From Jilunia laotingensis (GTDB lineage Bacteria; Bacteroidota; Bacteroidia; Bacteroidales; Bacteroidaceae): a stretch of DNA of 64,000 nucleotides. The notes beneath the pieces are model-generated. The model was not told the origin of the DNA. It made no database searches and saw nothing but the letters and a program-made list of their open reading frames with translations. Positions 1 through 9,164 of the stretch are shown piece after piece. The translations under genes were made by a program, and so were the position numbers. The DNA lies in contig NZ_JACRTF010000001.1 in the NCBI RefSeq assembly GCF_014385165.1, positions 434,001-498,000 on the forward strand, read 5' to 3'. Every line of letters starts with the position of its first letter. Within the stretch, counting starts at the first letter, position 1.

Positions 1-1989
1 GTAGACACCGATAATAAAGAATTTCAGGATGCGTTAAACCTCATCCAATACACTCGCCAATCCGTCTTCCTGACCGGTAAGGCCGGAACGGGAAAATCCA
101 CATTTCTGCGTTATATTTGCTCGAATATCAAAAAGAAGCATGTCGTACTGGCTCCAACGGGTATCGCTGCTATCAATGCGGGAGGCAGTACAATGCACAG
201 CTTCTTCAAACTTCCATTTTATCCCATCTTACCGGACGATCCCAATCTAAGCCTACAACGTGGACGAATCCATGAATTCTTTAAATACACAAAACCGCAC
301 CGGAAATTACTGGAACAAATTGAATTGGTCATAATCGACGAGATCTCGATGGTACGCGCAGACATTATCGATGCGGTAGACCGCATACTTCGCGTCTATT
401 CACGCAACCTCCGCGAACCCTTTGGCGGAAAGCAGATTTTGTTGGTAGGAGACGTATTCCAGTTAGAGCCTGTGGTCAAAGGTGACGAACGTGATATTTT
501 AAACCGTTTCTACCCCACTCCTTATTTCTTCTCAGCCCGGGTATTCAATGAGATCGATTTGGTCTCTATCGAACTACAAAAAGTGTACCGTCAGAAAGAT
601 CCTGTTTTTGTCAGCGTACTCGACCATATCCGCAACAATACAGCAGGAGCAGCAGACTTACAACTTTTAAATACCCGTTACGGCACAGAAATCGAACAGA
701 ATGAGCAAGACATGTATATCACATTGGCTACCCGGAGGGACAATGTTGATTACATCAATGATAAGAAATTAGCCGAATTGCCAGGTGATCCGGTCACTTT
801 CGAAGGAGAAATCGAGGGAGATTTTCCGGAAAGCAGTCTTCCCACCTCCAAAATACTGGTCTTAAAACCCGGTGCGCAAATCATTTTTATCAAAAATGAT
901 TATGACCGCCGATGGGTCAACGGAACCATTGGGACAGTCGCAGGTATCGATGAGGAAGACGGCACTATTTATATCCTGACAGACGATGGAAGAGAATGCG
1001 ATGTGAAGCCGGATTCCTGGCGCAACATACGCTACCGCTATAATGAAGAGAAGAAAGAAATCGAAGAGGAAGTTCTCGGAACCTTCACCCAATACCCTAT
1101 ACGGCTGGCATGGGCGATTACCGTCCATAAAAGCCAGGGCCTTACTTTCAGCCGTGTAGTTATCGACTTTACCGGAGGCGTATTCGCCGGTGGACAAGCT
1201 TATGTCGCATTAAGCAGGTGTACATCCCTGGGTGGAATTCAATTGAAGAAACCCATCAACAGGGCTGACATATTTGTACGTCAGGAAATTGTAAACTTTG
1301 CCCAGCGTTTCAACAACCGGTCGGCAATAGACCGGGCATTAAAGCAGGCACAAGCGGATGTACAATATGTTGCCGCTTGCCGTGCCTTTGACCGGGGGGA
1401 CATGGAAGAGTGTCTGGAACAATTTTACCGTGCCATCCATTCCCGTTATGACATTGAAAAGCCAATCCCCAGAAGGTTGATACGAAGAAAATTGGGAATT
1501 ATCAACACCTTGCGTGAGCAAAACAAACTGTTGAAAGAACAAATGAAAGCCCAACAAGAGTATCTGAGAAAATATGCCAAAGAATACTTATTGATGGGTA
1601 ACGAATGTATCACGCAAGCTCACGACATCCGTGCCGCCCTCGCCAATTACGACAAAGCACTGGAGCTTTATCCCGATTACACCGATGCCTGGATTCGTAA
1701 AGGCATCACATTACTTAATGACAAAAAATGGTTTGATGCAGAGAACTGCTTTAATACAGCCGTCCGAATCAGTCCAGCGGACTTCAAAGCCGTGTACAAT
1801 CGTGGTAAGCTTCGTCTCAAAACCAATAATATAGAAGGAGCCATAGCCGATCTCGACAAAGCCACCTCTCTGAAACCGGATCATCCTGCTGCACATGAAC
1901 TCTTTGGTGATGCATTGATGAAAACAGGAAAAGAAGCGGAAGCTGCCATCCAATGGAAAATTGCAGAAGAATTAAGAAAAAAGCGTTGA
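1..1989 (+). CDS. Pif1/RecD-like superfamily 1 helicase with C-terminal TPR repeats (5' end outside window)
   Basis: The reading frame is open from base 1, so the start codon lies upstream of the window. Walker A (GKAGTGKS) is read at about bases 76-102, ahead of the first in-window ATG at 193, so a start at 193 would remove the ATP-binding loop. Walker B (VIIDEIS) follows at about bases 325-350, and the late helicase motifs HKSQGLTF and YVALSRC sit near bases 1125-1220. This order matches the Pif1/RecD2 branch of superfamily 1 DNA helicases. The last 150 or so residues are helical TPR-like repeats (for example ALANYDKALELYPDYTDAW), suggesting a protein partner. The role is DNA unwinding in repair or replication; the exact role is not shown by the sequence. 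Confidence 0.85.
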   Translation, partial: VDTDNKEFQDALNLIQYTRQSVFLTGKAGTGKSTFLRYICSNIKKKHVVLAPTGIAAINAGGSTMHSFFKLPFYPILPDDPNLSLQRGRIHEFFKYTKPHRKLLEQIELVIIDEISMVRADIIDAVDRILRVYSRNLREPFGGKQILLVGDVFQLEPVVKGDERDILNRFYPTPYFFSARVFNEIDLVSIELQKVYRQKDPVFVSVLDHIRNNTAGAADLQLLNTRYGTEIEQNEQDMYITLATRRDNVDYINDKKLAELPGDPVTFEGEIEGDFPESSLPTSKILVLKPGAQIIFIKNDYDRRWVNGTIGTVAGIDEEDGTIYILTDDGRECDVKPDSWRNIRYRYNEEKKEIEEEVLGTFTQYPIRLAWAITVHKSQGLTFSRVVIDFTGGVFAGGQAYVALSRCTSLGGIQLKKPINRADIFVRQEIVNFAQRFNNRSAIDRALKQAQADVQYVAACRAFDRGDMEECLEQFYRAIHSRYDIEKPIPRRLIRRKLGIINTLREQNKLLKEQMKAQQEYLRKYAKEYLLMGNECITQAHDIRAALANYDKALELYPDYTDAWIRKGITLLNDKKWFDAENCFNTAVRISPADFKAVYNRGKLRLKTNNIEGAIADLDKATSLKPDHPAAHELFGDALMKTGKEAEAAIQWKIAEELRKKR

Positions 1990-2644
1990 ATATTCACGGG
2001 CTCTCACCCCTCAGGACATTTCGTTAAGTATTTTCATATTCTTATTCAATCAAAAGTGTGCAAAAAGAGCAATTTGGCAACCTATAAATCAACGGAGTTC
2101 ACGAGAATAAATAGTGACACTCGACTACGGAAATTTCTCGGCACCGGGGTACACCTTGGAGATCACCGATGAACACCCCGTTGATCACCGATGAAGGAGG
2201 TCTTGGTCACCGAGGAACGCCCCGTTCATCACCGAGGTAAGAACAGGCCTCCAATCACACTGACACTCAATCACTTACATTATCAATCGCTAGATATTTT
2301 CTGTACAATCATCAAAAACCACTTATGAATGAAATACACAATAAGCTAATAATCCAATGTATCCCATCCAACAGCAAAAAGAGACTTTTCACCGTCATTT
2401 TTGTACACTTATTTCCAAATGCAAGCTAATTCGGCTAACGATTGATTTACTTAAAAACAGCCCATTTACCAGTCGCCTCATTTTACAATTCTATTAAGTT
2501 CAGCCACCTATTTCCCAGTAAATGCGTCAAACCGATGCCATTATTATCGGATGTCCGTTAATTATCCAATCCTAAACTACTATTTTCCAAAACTTTTCAT
2601 TAGTTTTGCTATCTCATTCTACGTTTAATCAAAACCCTGTAAAT
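1990..2644. other. Long intergenic region with a 22-bp repeat cluster
   Basis: About 650 bases without a convincing gene between the helicase and the AsmA-like gene. It holds the phased repeat cluster at 2139-2248, described separately. The rest is AT-rich with no RNA gene that I can recognise. No clear TAnnTTTG element was seen directly upstream of the AsmA-like start. Confidence 0.6.
2139..2248. repeat. 22-bp phased repeat cluster, ATCACCGA theme, copy 1
   Basis: Five consecutive 22-base units begin at 2139, 2161, 2183, 2205 and 2227. The shared core is (G/C)(A/G)TCACCGA(T/G)GAA, followed by a more variable half. Spacing is exactly 22 bases in every case while sequence varies. A second cluster with the same core lies at 61362-61449. 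It is non-coding and lies between two same-strand genes. Confidence 0.75.
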
Positions 2645-5191
2645 ATGAAAAAAGGTCTGAAAATCACAGCTATCGCAGTAGTGGTACTTCTGCTATTGAT
2701 GTTTATCCTTCCTTTTGCCTTCCGTGGAAAGATAGAAAGTATTGTAAAATCGGAAGGTAACAAAATGCTCAATGCGCAATTCGATTTTCGTAGTCTTGAT
2801 ATCAGTCTGTTCCGCAATTTTCCGAAAGCGTCCATTACTTTGAGCGAATTCTACCTTCGCGGAACAGGGGAATTTGAGAAAGACACCCTTGTCCAAGCCG
2901 GAGAAATTATCGCAGCCATCGATCTTTTCTCGCTCTTCGGAGATAAGGGATATGATGTATCCAAGATACAGATTGACAACACCGACATACATGCTATTGT
3001 GCTTCCTGACGGACATACCAACTGGGATATTATGAAACCGGACAGCACTCCCAATAATACAGAAACAGAAAATAAGAATGAAACTTCCCCATTCAAAATT
3101 CAATTACAACGCTTTGTTATCAAAAACATGAACATAACTTACGATGACCGGCAAGCCGGCATGTATGCGGATATCCGCAACTTAGATGTCTTCTGCTCAG
3201 GAGATCTGGGAAGTGATCGCACCACCCTGCAATTAGAAGCCGAATCAAAAGCGACTACCTACAAAATGAACGGTATTCCTTTCCTCTCGAACGCGGACAT
3301 CTTTGCCAAAATGAATGTGGATGCCGATCTGGTTAATAATAAATATACATTAAAGGAAAATGAATTCCGACTCAATGCCATAAAAGCAGCGATTGATGGT
3401 TGGGTAGCTTTAAACAATCCTTCCATAGAGATGGATCTTAAGCTGAATTCCAATGAAGTAGGGTTCAAAGAGATTCTGTCCCTGGTTCCCGCAATCTATG
3501 CCAAGGATTTTGACGGATTGAAAACAGAGGGCACTGCCTCTCTTACAGCAAATGCGAAAGGCTCCTTACAAGGTGACAGCATCGTCCCCCAATTTAATAT
3601 GACAATGGCAGTAAAAAATGCCATGTTCCATTATCCATCACTCCCTGCCGGTGTCGATCAGATCAATATCCTTGCTGAAATCAAGAATCCGGGAGGCAAT
3701 ATCGATCTGACCACCATCAGGATCAATCCTTTCAACTTCCGTTTGGCAGGAAACCCATTCAAGTTGGTTGCGGATATAAGAACGCCCGTGACCGATCCTG
3801 ACTTTCAAGCCGAAGCTAAAGGAATATTGAATTTGAGTAAGATCAAAGAAGTCTATCCTTTGGAAGACATGCAACTGAACGGCACTATTAATGCAGATAT
3901 GCAACTGTCTGCCCGCCTTTCGTATATAGAAAAAGAACAGTACGAACGTGTCCAGGCTTCCGGCACCATCGGACTCACTGATATGCAATTAAAAATAAAG
4001 GACATGCCGGATGTTGATATTCATAAGTCACTCTTTACTTTCACTCCGAAATATCTACAACTGACCGAAACCACAATCAATATCGGCAAAAACGATTTGA
4101 CAGTAGACAGCCGTTTCGAAAACTATCTCGGATACATCCTTAAAGGCAGCACGATCAAAGGAACCGTAAATCTCCAATCCAACCATCTCAACCTGAACGA
4201 TTTCATTACGGCAACCTCAAGTAACGCCAACGAGACTTCAAAAACAGGGAACAGTTCCGTTGTTGAAACATCACCGGTAGATACTGCAACTGTAAGTCTC
4301 ATCCATGTCCCCGACAATATAGACTTTCAGATGGATGCAAATCTGAAAGAGGTACTTTTCGATAAAATGTCATTTACCGACATGAACGGAAAACTGATTG
4401 TAAAAGACAGCAAAGTGGATATGAAAAACCTTTCAATGAACACAATGGGAGGAGGTGTTGTTATGAACGGATATTACTCTACTGCCAATGTCAACATTCC
4501 AAAAATGGATGCAGGTTTTAGACTCAATGATATCAATTTCGCACAGGCTTACAAAGATCTTGACATGGTACAACAGTTCGCTCCGATCTTTGAGAATTTA
4601 AAAGGAAACTTCTCCGGAAACATGAATATCCAAACTGATTTGGACGCTACCATGAGCCCCGTATTATCGACCATGCAAGGCAACGGAAATCTTTCTACAA
4701 AAGATCTCAGCCTAAGTGGCGTAAAAGTGATAGACCAGATAGCGGATGCTGTTAAGAAGCCCGAACTGAAAGAGATGAAAGTGAAAGATATGACATTGGA
4801 CTTTACTATCAAGGACGGTCGTGTAGCCACCCAGCCATTCGATATTAAATTAGGAGAATATGCAATGAACCTGTCCGGCACCACCGGCTTGGATCAAACC
4901 ATTGACTATACCGGCAAAATCAAGCTACCTGCATCTGCTGGAGATTTTGCCAAGCTGACCACACTCGATTTGAAAATCGGAGGCTCCTTTACATCTCCCA
5001 AAGTTTCCATAGATACCAAGAGCATGGCCAATCAGGCAGTGGAAGCCATTGCCGACAAGGCCGCTGGCGAACTGGGTAAGAAATTGGGTCTTGACTCGAC
5101 CATTACCACCAACAAGGACTCGTTAAAAGAGAAAATAAAAGAGAAAGCCACCGAAAAGGCACTTGACTTCTTAAAAAAGAAGCTCCACTAA
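2645..5191 (+). CDS. AsmA-family envelope protein
   Basis: 848 residues. The ATG at 2645 gives a lysine-led N-terminal membrane segment (residues about 5-25) followed by an AsmA-like region (FRSLDISLFRNFPKASITL, then repeated beta-rich segments). An upstream TTG at 2606 would add 13 unlikely residues. The body is long and beta-rich, and a lysine-rich helical tail ends in EKATEKALDFLKKKL. AsmA/TamB-like proteins are anchored in the inner membrane with a large periplasmic part and are linked to outer-membrane biogenesis and lipid transport. The next gene starts close downstream, so co-transcription is plausible. Confidence 0.85.
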   Translation: MKKGLKITAIAVVVLLLLMFILPFAFRGKIESIVKSEGNKMLNAQFDFRSLDISLFRNFPKASITLSEFYLRGTGEFEKDTLVQAGEIIAAIDLFSLFGDKGYDVSKIQIDNTDIHAIVLPDGHTNWDIMKPDSTPNNTETENKNETSPFKIQLQRFVIKNMNITYDDRQAGMYADIRNLDVFCSGDLGSDRTTLQLEAESKATTYKMNGIPFLSNADIFAKMNVDADLVNNKYTLKENEFRLNAIKAAIDGWVALNNPSIEMDLKLNSNEVGFKEILSLVPAIYAKDFDGLKTEGTASLTANAKGSLQGDSIVPQFNMTMAVKNAMFHYPSLPAGVDQINILAEIKNPGGNIDLTTIRINPFNFRLAGNPFKLVADIRTPVTDPDFQAEAKGILNLSKIKEVYPLEDMQLNGTINADMQLSARLSYIEKEQYERVQASGTIGLTDMQLKIKDMPDVDIHKSLFTFTPKYLQLTETTINIGKNDLTVDSRFENYLGYILKGSTIKGTVNLQSNHLNLNDFITATSSNANETSKTGNSSVVETSPVDTATVSLIHVPDNIDFQMDANLKEVLFDKMSFTDMNGKLIVKDSKVDMKNLSMNTMGGGVVMNGYYSTANVNIPKMDAGFRLNDINFAQAYKDLDMVQQFAPIFENLKGNFSGNMNIQTDLDATMSPVLSTMQGNGNLSTKDLSLSGVKVIDQIADAVKKPELKEMKVKDMTLDFTIKDGRVATQPFDIKLGEYAMNLSGTTGLDQTIDYTGKIKLPASAGDFAKLTTLDLKIGGSFTSPKVSIDTKSMANQAVEAIADKAAGELGKKLGLDSTITTNKDSLKEKIKEKATEKALDFLKKKLH

Positions 5192-5241
5192 CAGTGAAGT
5201 ACCCCAACAATGATGGTAAGAAATTAAAAAAGATATATCGT

Positions 5242-5856
5242 ATGCTTTTGAGACTTTACGAAAAGAACAATGATGCTCAGGACTTGCAACAGATAGTAGA
5301 CATACTTAACGATGGCGGCCTCATCATCTACCCTACGGATACAATGTACGCCATTGGTTGTCATGGGTTGAAAGAACGTGCCATCGAACGAATCTGCCGG
5401 ATCAAAAATATCGACCCGCGCAAGAACAATTTATCTATCATTTGTTACGACCTGAGTAGCATCAGTGAATACGCCAAAATGGACAATAACACTTTCAAGC
5501 TGATGAAACGTAATCTACCCGGTCCTTTCACCTTTATCCTGAACGGTACAAACCGGTTACCCAAAATATTCCGCAACCGCAAGGAGGTAGGTATCCGTAT
5601 GCCCGACAACAACATTATCCGTGAGATAGCCCATCTTCTCGATGCACCGATCATGACAACCACCTTGCCCCATAACGAACAAGATGATATAGAATATGTA
5701 ACTGATCCGGAACTTATAGACGAGAAATTCGGGGATTTGGTAGATATAGTCATCGATGGCGGGATCGGAGGCATAGAACCATCAACAATAGTAGATTGTA
5801 CGGGGGAAGAGTTTGAAATCGTCCGACAAGGAAAAGGAGAGATTGAAGAAAATTAA
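5242..5856 (+). CDS. YciO/Sua5/YrdC-domain protein
   Basis: About 204 residues from the ATG at 5242. A GTG at 5194, three bases after the previous stop, is an alternative start that would add 16 basic residues. The sequence reads like E. coli YciO: IIYPTDTMYAIGCHG near the N-terminus, ERICRIKNIDPRKNN, GPFTFIL, GIRMPDN and a C-terminal EPSTIVDCT. The YrdC fold binds nucleotides and RNA. The Sua5/TsaC members make threonylcarbamoyl-AMP for the t6A tRNA modification, while YciO-type members are related but not clearly equivalent. I favour the YciO branch because the KxR motif typical of TsaC is not evident. Confidence 0.8.
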   Translation: MLLRLYEKNNDAQDLQQIVDILNDGGLIIYPTDTMYAIGCHGLKERAIERICRIKNIDPRKNNLSIICYDLSSISEYAKMDNNTFKLMKRNLPGPFTFILNGTNRLPKIFRNRKEVGIRMPDNNIIREIAHLLDAPIMTTTLPHNEQDDIEYVTDPELIDEKFGDLVDIVIDGGIGGIEPSTIVDCTGEEFEIVRQGKGEIEEN

Positions 5857-5886
5857 TAATGAAAAATTAAAAAGGAAAAGGAAGCA

Positions 5887-5966
5887 GAAAAAACGGGCTG
5901 CACATTCATATGGTAGATCATCAATTCCTAGGAACCAAAGCCATATTTAGCACCGCCCGTTTTTTC
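5887..5966. terminator. Bidirectional terminator between converging genes
   Basis: The 12-base arms GAAAAAACGGGC (5887-5898) and GCCCGTTTTTTC (5955-5966) are perfect inverse complements, so a T-run follows the stem on both strands. It sits between the YciO-like gene (+) and nagB (-). The 56-base loop holds two further small inverted repeats (ATATGG with CCATAT, and TTCCTAGGAA), which could make it branched. Confidence 0.8.
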
Positions 5967-5985
5967 ACTTTTCATTTTTAACTAT

Positions 5986-6798
5986 TCACTTTATCAATGA
6001 TTCCGGATCTAAATGCTCCGCTTCGATATCTTTAAAATAGCGGTAAGTACCTACCCTCAACTCTTCAGTGGCTGCATCATCACAAACAATTATGCCTCTC
6101 TCATGCATCTGCAATGCGCTAATAGTCCACATCTGAGTAATAGCACCTTCTACGGCCTGATGAAGGGCACGAGCTTTGTTATGGCCATTAACGATAATCA
6201 TCACCTCTTTTGCAGAAAGCACCGTACCTACACCTACCGTCAAGGCAGTCTTAGGCACCTTATTAATATCATTATCAAAGAAACGGGAATTTGCAATAAT
6301 CGTGTCGGTAGTCAACGTTTTCTGACGAGTACGTGAACTCAAAGACGAGCCCGGTTCATTGAAAGCAATATGTCCGTCCGGTCCGATACCACCCATAAAC
6401 AGGTCGATGCCACCATAAGACTTGATTTTATCCTCATAACGCGCACATTCTGCATCCAAATCGGCAGCATTACCGTTGAGAATATTCGTGTTCTCCGGTT
6501 TGATATCTATATGGCTGAAGAAATTGTTCCACATGAAAGAGTAGTAACTTTCCGGGTGTTCCTTCGGCAAACCCACGTATTCATCCATATTGAAAGTAAC
6601 CACGTTCTCAAAAGAAACGATGCCTTTCTTATTCAAATCGATAAGACCTTTATACATACCCAGAGGAGAAGAACCGGTGGGGCATCCCAAAACGAAAGGT
6701 TTTTCTGCTGTAGGGTTAGCAGCTTTAATCTTTGCAGCTACATAATGCGCTGCCCATTGAGAAACGGACTGATAGTCCGGTTGAATGATTAATCTCAT
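5986..6798 (-). CDS. nagB: Glucosamine-6-phosphate deaminase
   Basis: 270 residues, close to the 266 of E. coli NagB. The enzyme converts glucosamine-6-phosphate to fructose-6-phosphate and ammonia in the cytoplasm, the exit step of amino-sugar catabolism. Visible motifs are [14 protein letters not shown] (phosphate-binding loop), FNMDEYVGL with the catalytic Asp, and [16 protein letters not shown] with the active-site His and Glu. The start ATG is at 6798. The flavodiiron gene lies 40 bases upstream on the same strand, so they may share a transcript, although no metabolic link is obvious. Confidence 0.95.
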   Translation of the reverse strand: MRLIIQPDYQSVSQWAAHYVAAKIKAANPTAEKPFVLGCPTGSSPLGMYKGLIDLNKKGIVSFENVVTFNMDEYVGLPKEHPESYYSFMWNNFFSHIDIKPENTNILNGNAADLDAECARYEDKIKSYGGIDLFMGGIGPDGHIAFNEPGSSLSSRTRQKTLTTDTIIANSRFFDNDINKVPKTALTVGVGTVLSAKEVMIIVNGHNKARALHQAVEGAITQMWTISALQMHERGIIVCDDAATEELRVGTYRYFKDIEAEHLDPESLIK

Positions 6799-6838
6799 AA
6801 TTTTATAATATTATAATGTTAGAGTCATAAGGTTATTC

Positions 6839-8038
6839 TTAGGGTCTATCCTTCTTCAATCGGTCGGCCATGGCACGAGCCAGATTTTCACATTGTGTGT
6901 AAGTGATGTCTTTCATAGCCTGTTTCATTTCAACCGGATCACCTACAACTTCAAACTTACTCTTTTCTGCAAATTCGGCCATCCGTTTCACAGCCGCACC
7001 TGCCCAAGTGAAAGAACCGAACATACCCAAATAACGTCCTTTGAGTTCGCGAACCAATATCTTTGAAAGCAATGATTCCACCTCCGGATAAATCTGATTG
7101 CTATATGTCGGTGAGCCTATGATCAGTCCTTTATACCTAAATATGTCGGCAAGTATATAAGAAGGATCACTCTTGCTTACGTTATGCATCACAATGTTCC
7201 GGATGCCTTGCGCTGATAATTCGGCTGCAATAGCCTCCGCCATCTGCTCAGTGTTGCCATACATACTTCCATAAGCTATCACCACTCCTTCTTCGGCTAC
7301 ATACCGGCTCAATCTGTCATAAATTCCCACGACCTTTGGAATATTATCCGTCCATACGGGTCCATGAGTGGAACAGATCACGGAAATAGGCAGACCGCCA
7401 AGTTTCTGCAAAGCTTTCTGCACAGGACTTCCATACTTACCTACAATATTCGAATAATAACGTACCATTTCATCCCAACAACGGTCTATATTAATGCGTG
7501 TATCCAGAAAGCCACCATCTACTGTGCCAAAACATCCGAATCCGTCACCGGAAAATAGAATGCCATCCGTTTCGTCAAAAGTCATCATCGTCTCAGGCCA
7601 ATGCACCATCGGAGTGAGATAAAAACGAAGCTTATGTCGTCCCAACGCAAGGAAATCTCCGTCTTTAACAAGATATTGCTCACCAGTAACACCATAAAAG
7701 CCTTCAATCATGCCGAAAGTCAACTTATTTCCAACAATAACGATGTTGGGATAATGTTGTTTAATCAGCCGGATAGATCCGGAATGATCCGGCTCCATGT
7801 GATTTATAATCAGATAATCGATAGGACGGTCACCAATAACCTGTTTGATCTTGCGGAGATATACTTCAAAATAACAGATGTCGACTGTATCGACAAGAGC
7901 TACCATCTCATCATCAATCAAATAAGAGTTATACGAAACTCCGTATGGCAACGGCCACATTCCTTCAAAAAGATGTTTCGTTCGGTCGTTTACTCCCACA
8001 TAGTGGACGTTTCCTTTAATTCCAGTTTTTTGTTCCAT
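6839..8038 (-). CDS. Flavodiiron protein (FprA type A)
   Basis: 399 residues. The N-terminal half is a metallo-beta-lactamase-like di-iron domain: HMEPDHSGS supplies the H-x-E-x-D-H ligands near residue 80, with later ligands at MVHWPE and CSTHGPVW. The C-terminal half is a flavodoxin domain, with the FMN loop AYGSMYGNTEQMAEAI near residue 257 and IGSPTYSNQ further on. This two-domain order is the minimal class A flavodiiron protein, which reduces O2 to water and/or NO to N2O. That fits protection of an obligate anaerobe against oxygen exposure. No rubredoxin domain is fused. A TATCTTTG element lies upstream. Confidence 0.93.
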   Translation of the reverse strand: MEQKTGIKGNVHYVGVNDRTKHLFEGMWPLPYGVSYNSYLIDDEMVALVDTVDICYFEVYLRKIKQVIGDRPIDYLIINHMEPDHSGSIRLIKQHYPNIVIVGNKLTFGMIEGFYGVTGEQYLVKDGDFLALGRHKLRFYLTPMVHWPETMMTFDETDGILFSGDGFGCFGTVDGGFLDTRINIDRCWDEMVRYYSNIVGKYGSPVQKALQKLGGLPISVICSTHGPVWTDNIPKVVGIYDRLSRYVAEEGVVIAYGSMYGNTEQMAEAIAAELSAQGIRNIVMHNVSKSDPSYILADIFRYKGLIIGSPTYSNQIYPEVESLLSKILVRELKGRYLGMFGSFTWAGAAVKRMAEFAEKSKFEVVGDPVEMKQAMKDITYTQCENLARAMADRLKKDRP

Positions 8039-8102
8039 TCTATTTTTGAGTTACAAATAAATGAGTTACGAGATGCGAGCTATAAACTAAATCATCATCG
8101 CG

Positions 8103-8110
8103 CAAAGATA
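8103..8110 (-). promoter_or_regulatory. -7 element for the flavodiiron gene
   Basis: On the minus strand this reads TATCTTTG, a full match to the Bacteroides -7 consensus TAnnTTTG, 65 bases before the ATG at 8038. A convincing -33 TTTG at 19-base spacing is not present. Confidence 0.55.
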
Positions 8111-8112
8111 CT

Positions 8113-9048
8113 TTATTTTTCTGAATCCTCGAATTCCTTTCCCTGATATGCCCCCCTTTCTTTCATTCTTTTTTGAACGCGGGCGGTAAATTCATAATTT
8201 TTTAATCCCCAGTCGGGTGCAATTAATAATTCACGGGGCGATTGAGAGACAAAACGCTCGAGTACAATATCCGGGCGCAAATGTTCGACATAATCTATAA
8301 CAAGCTCGATGTACTCGTCCACATCAGTAAAGAGATGAAAGTCGGCAGGATTTTGTTGATATTCACGAGCCATACGGGTACCACGGATTAACTGAAGCTG
8401 ATGCATCTTCAAAGTAGACAAAGGCAGTTTGGAAAGCTCTCCCGCCTGTGCGACAATATCATTATGAGATTCCCCGGGCAATCCAAGAATGACATGGCCA
8501 CCGGTTAAAATTCCGCTTCCGGCAGTTCGTTGAACGGCATCCGCAGTGGCCTCATAAGAGTGCCCCCGGTTTATTCTTTTCAAAGTCTCATTGTTAGTCG
8601 TTTCAATGCCATATTCCACTAATAGAAACGTCTGCTTGTTCAAAATCTCCAAATAATGCAAAAGACTATCCGGCATACAATCCGGACGTGTACCGATCAC
8701 AAGCCCCACTACCCCATCTACACTCAATGCTTCTTCATATTTCCGTTTCAGCGTTTCAAGTTCCGAATACGTATTTGTATAAGCCTGAAAATAGGCCAGA
8801 TACCTCATCTCGGGATATTTGTGAGCAAAAAACAGCTTTCCTTCCTCCAATTGTTGAGAAATGCTTTTCTCCGTGCGACAATAATCGGGATTAAAAGTCT
8901 GGTTATTGCAATAAGTACAGCCTCCCTGCCCTTTTGTTCCATCCCGATTCGGGCAGGTAAATCCGGCATTCAAAGAAATCTTCTGTACCTTAAAAGGGAA
9001 ATAACGCTTTAGGAAATACGGAAACTCGTTGTATAATGGCTGATTCAT
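8113..9048 (-). CDS. YhcC-type radical SAM protein
   Basis: About 311 residues. The radical SAM cluster is read as CPNRDGTKGQGGCTYC near the N-terminus, a CX11CX2C-like spacing seen in the YhcC/TIGR01212 family rather than the usual CX3CX2C. Further family features are FQAYTNTYS, GTRPDCMPD, EYGIET and GLPGES. I place the start at the ATG at 9048 (MNQPLYNEF). An ATG at 9057 is also possible. A TTG at 9075 is excluded because it lies inside the promoter's -7 element. YhcC has been connected with thiolase- or tRNA-related chemistry without a settled function, so I name only the family. Confidence 0.85.
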   Translation of the reverse strand: MNQPLYNEFPYFLKRYFPFKVQKISLNAGFTCPNRDGTKGQGGCTYCNNQTFNPDYCRTEKSISQQLEEGKLFFAHKYPEMRYLAYFQAYTNTYSELETLKRKYEEALSVDGVVGLVIGTRPDCMPDSLLHYLEILNKQTFLLVEYGIETTNNETLKRINRGHSYEATADAVQRTAGSGILTGGHVILGLPGESHNDIVAQAGELSKLPLSTLKMHQLQLIRGTRMAREYQQNPADFHLFTDVDEYIELVIDYVEHLRPDIVLERFVSQSPRELLIAPDWGLKNYEFTARVQKRMKERGAYQGKEFEDSEK

Positions 9049-9072
9049 TTTATACATTCTTTTAGTTGGGAA

Positions 9073-9080
9073 CAAACATA
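9073..9080 (-). promoter_or_regulatory. -7 element for the radical SAM gene
   Basis: Minus-strand TATGTTTG matches TAnnTTTG. It lies 16-25 bases before the ATG candidates at 9057 and 9048, and it overlaps a TTG codon at 9075, which decides against a start there. Confidence 0.5.
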
Positions 9081-9164
9081 AGAAAAACCAAGTAAACTTG
9101 AAAGACTCATGTTACTTTTCTTACGAAAAATCACGATACAATGCAAGTATCCTTTAAGAACGGT

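Noticed and set aside
2139..2248. CRISPR array
   Set aside because: The units abut each other at 22 bases with no unique spacers, and no cas genes are nearby. The same holds for the other repeat clusters.
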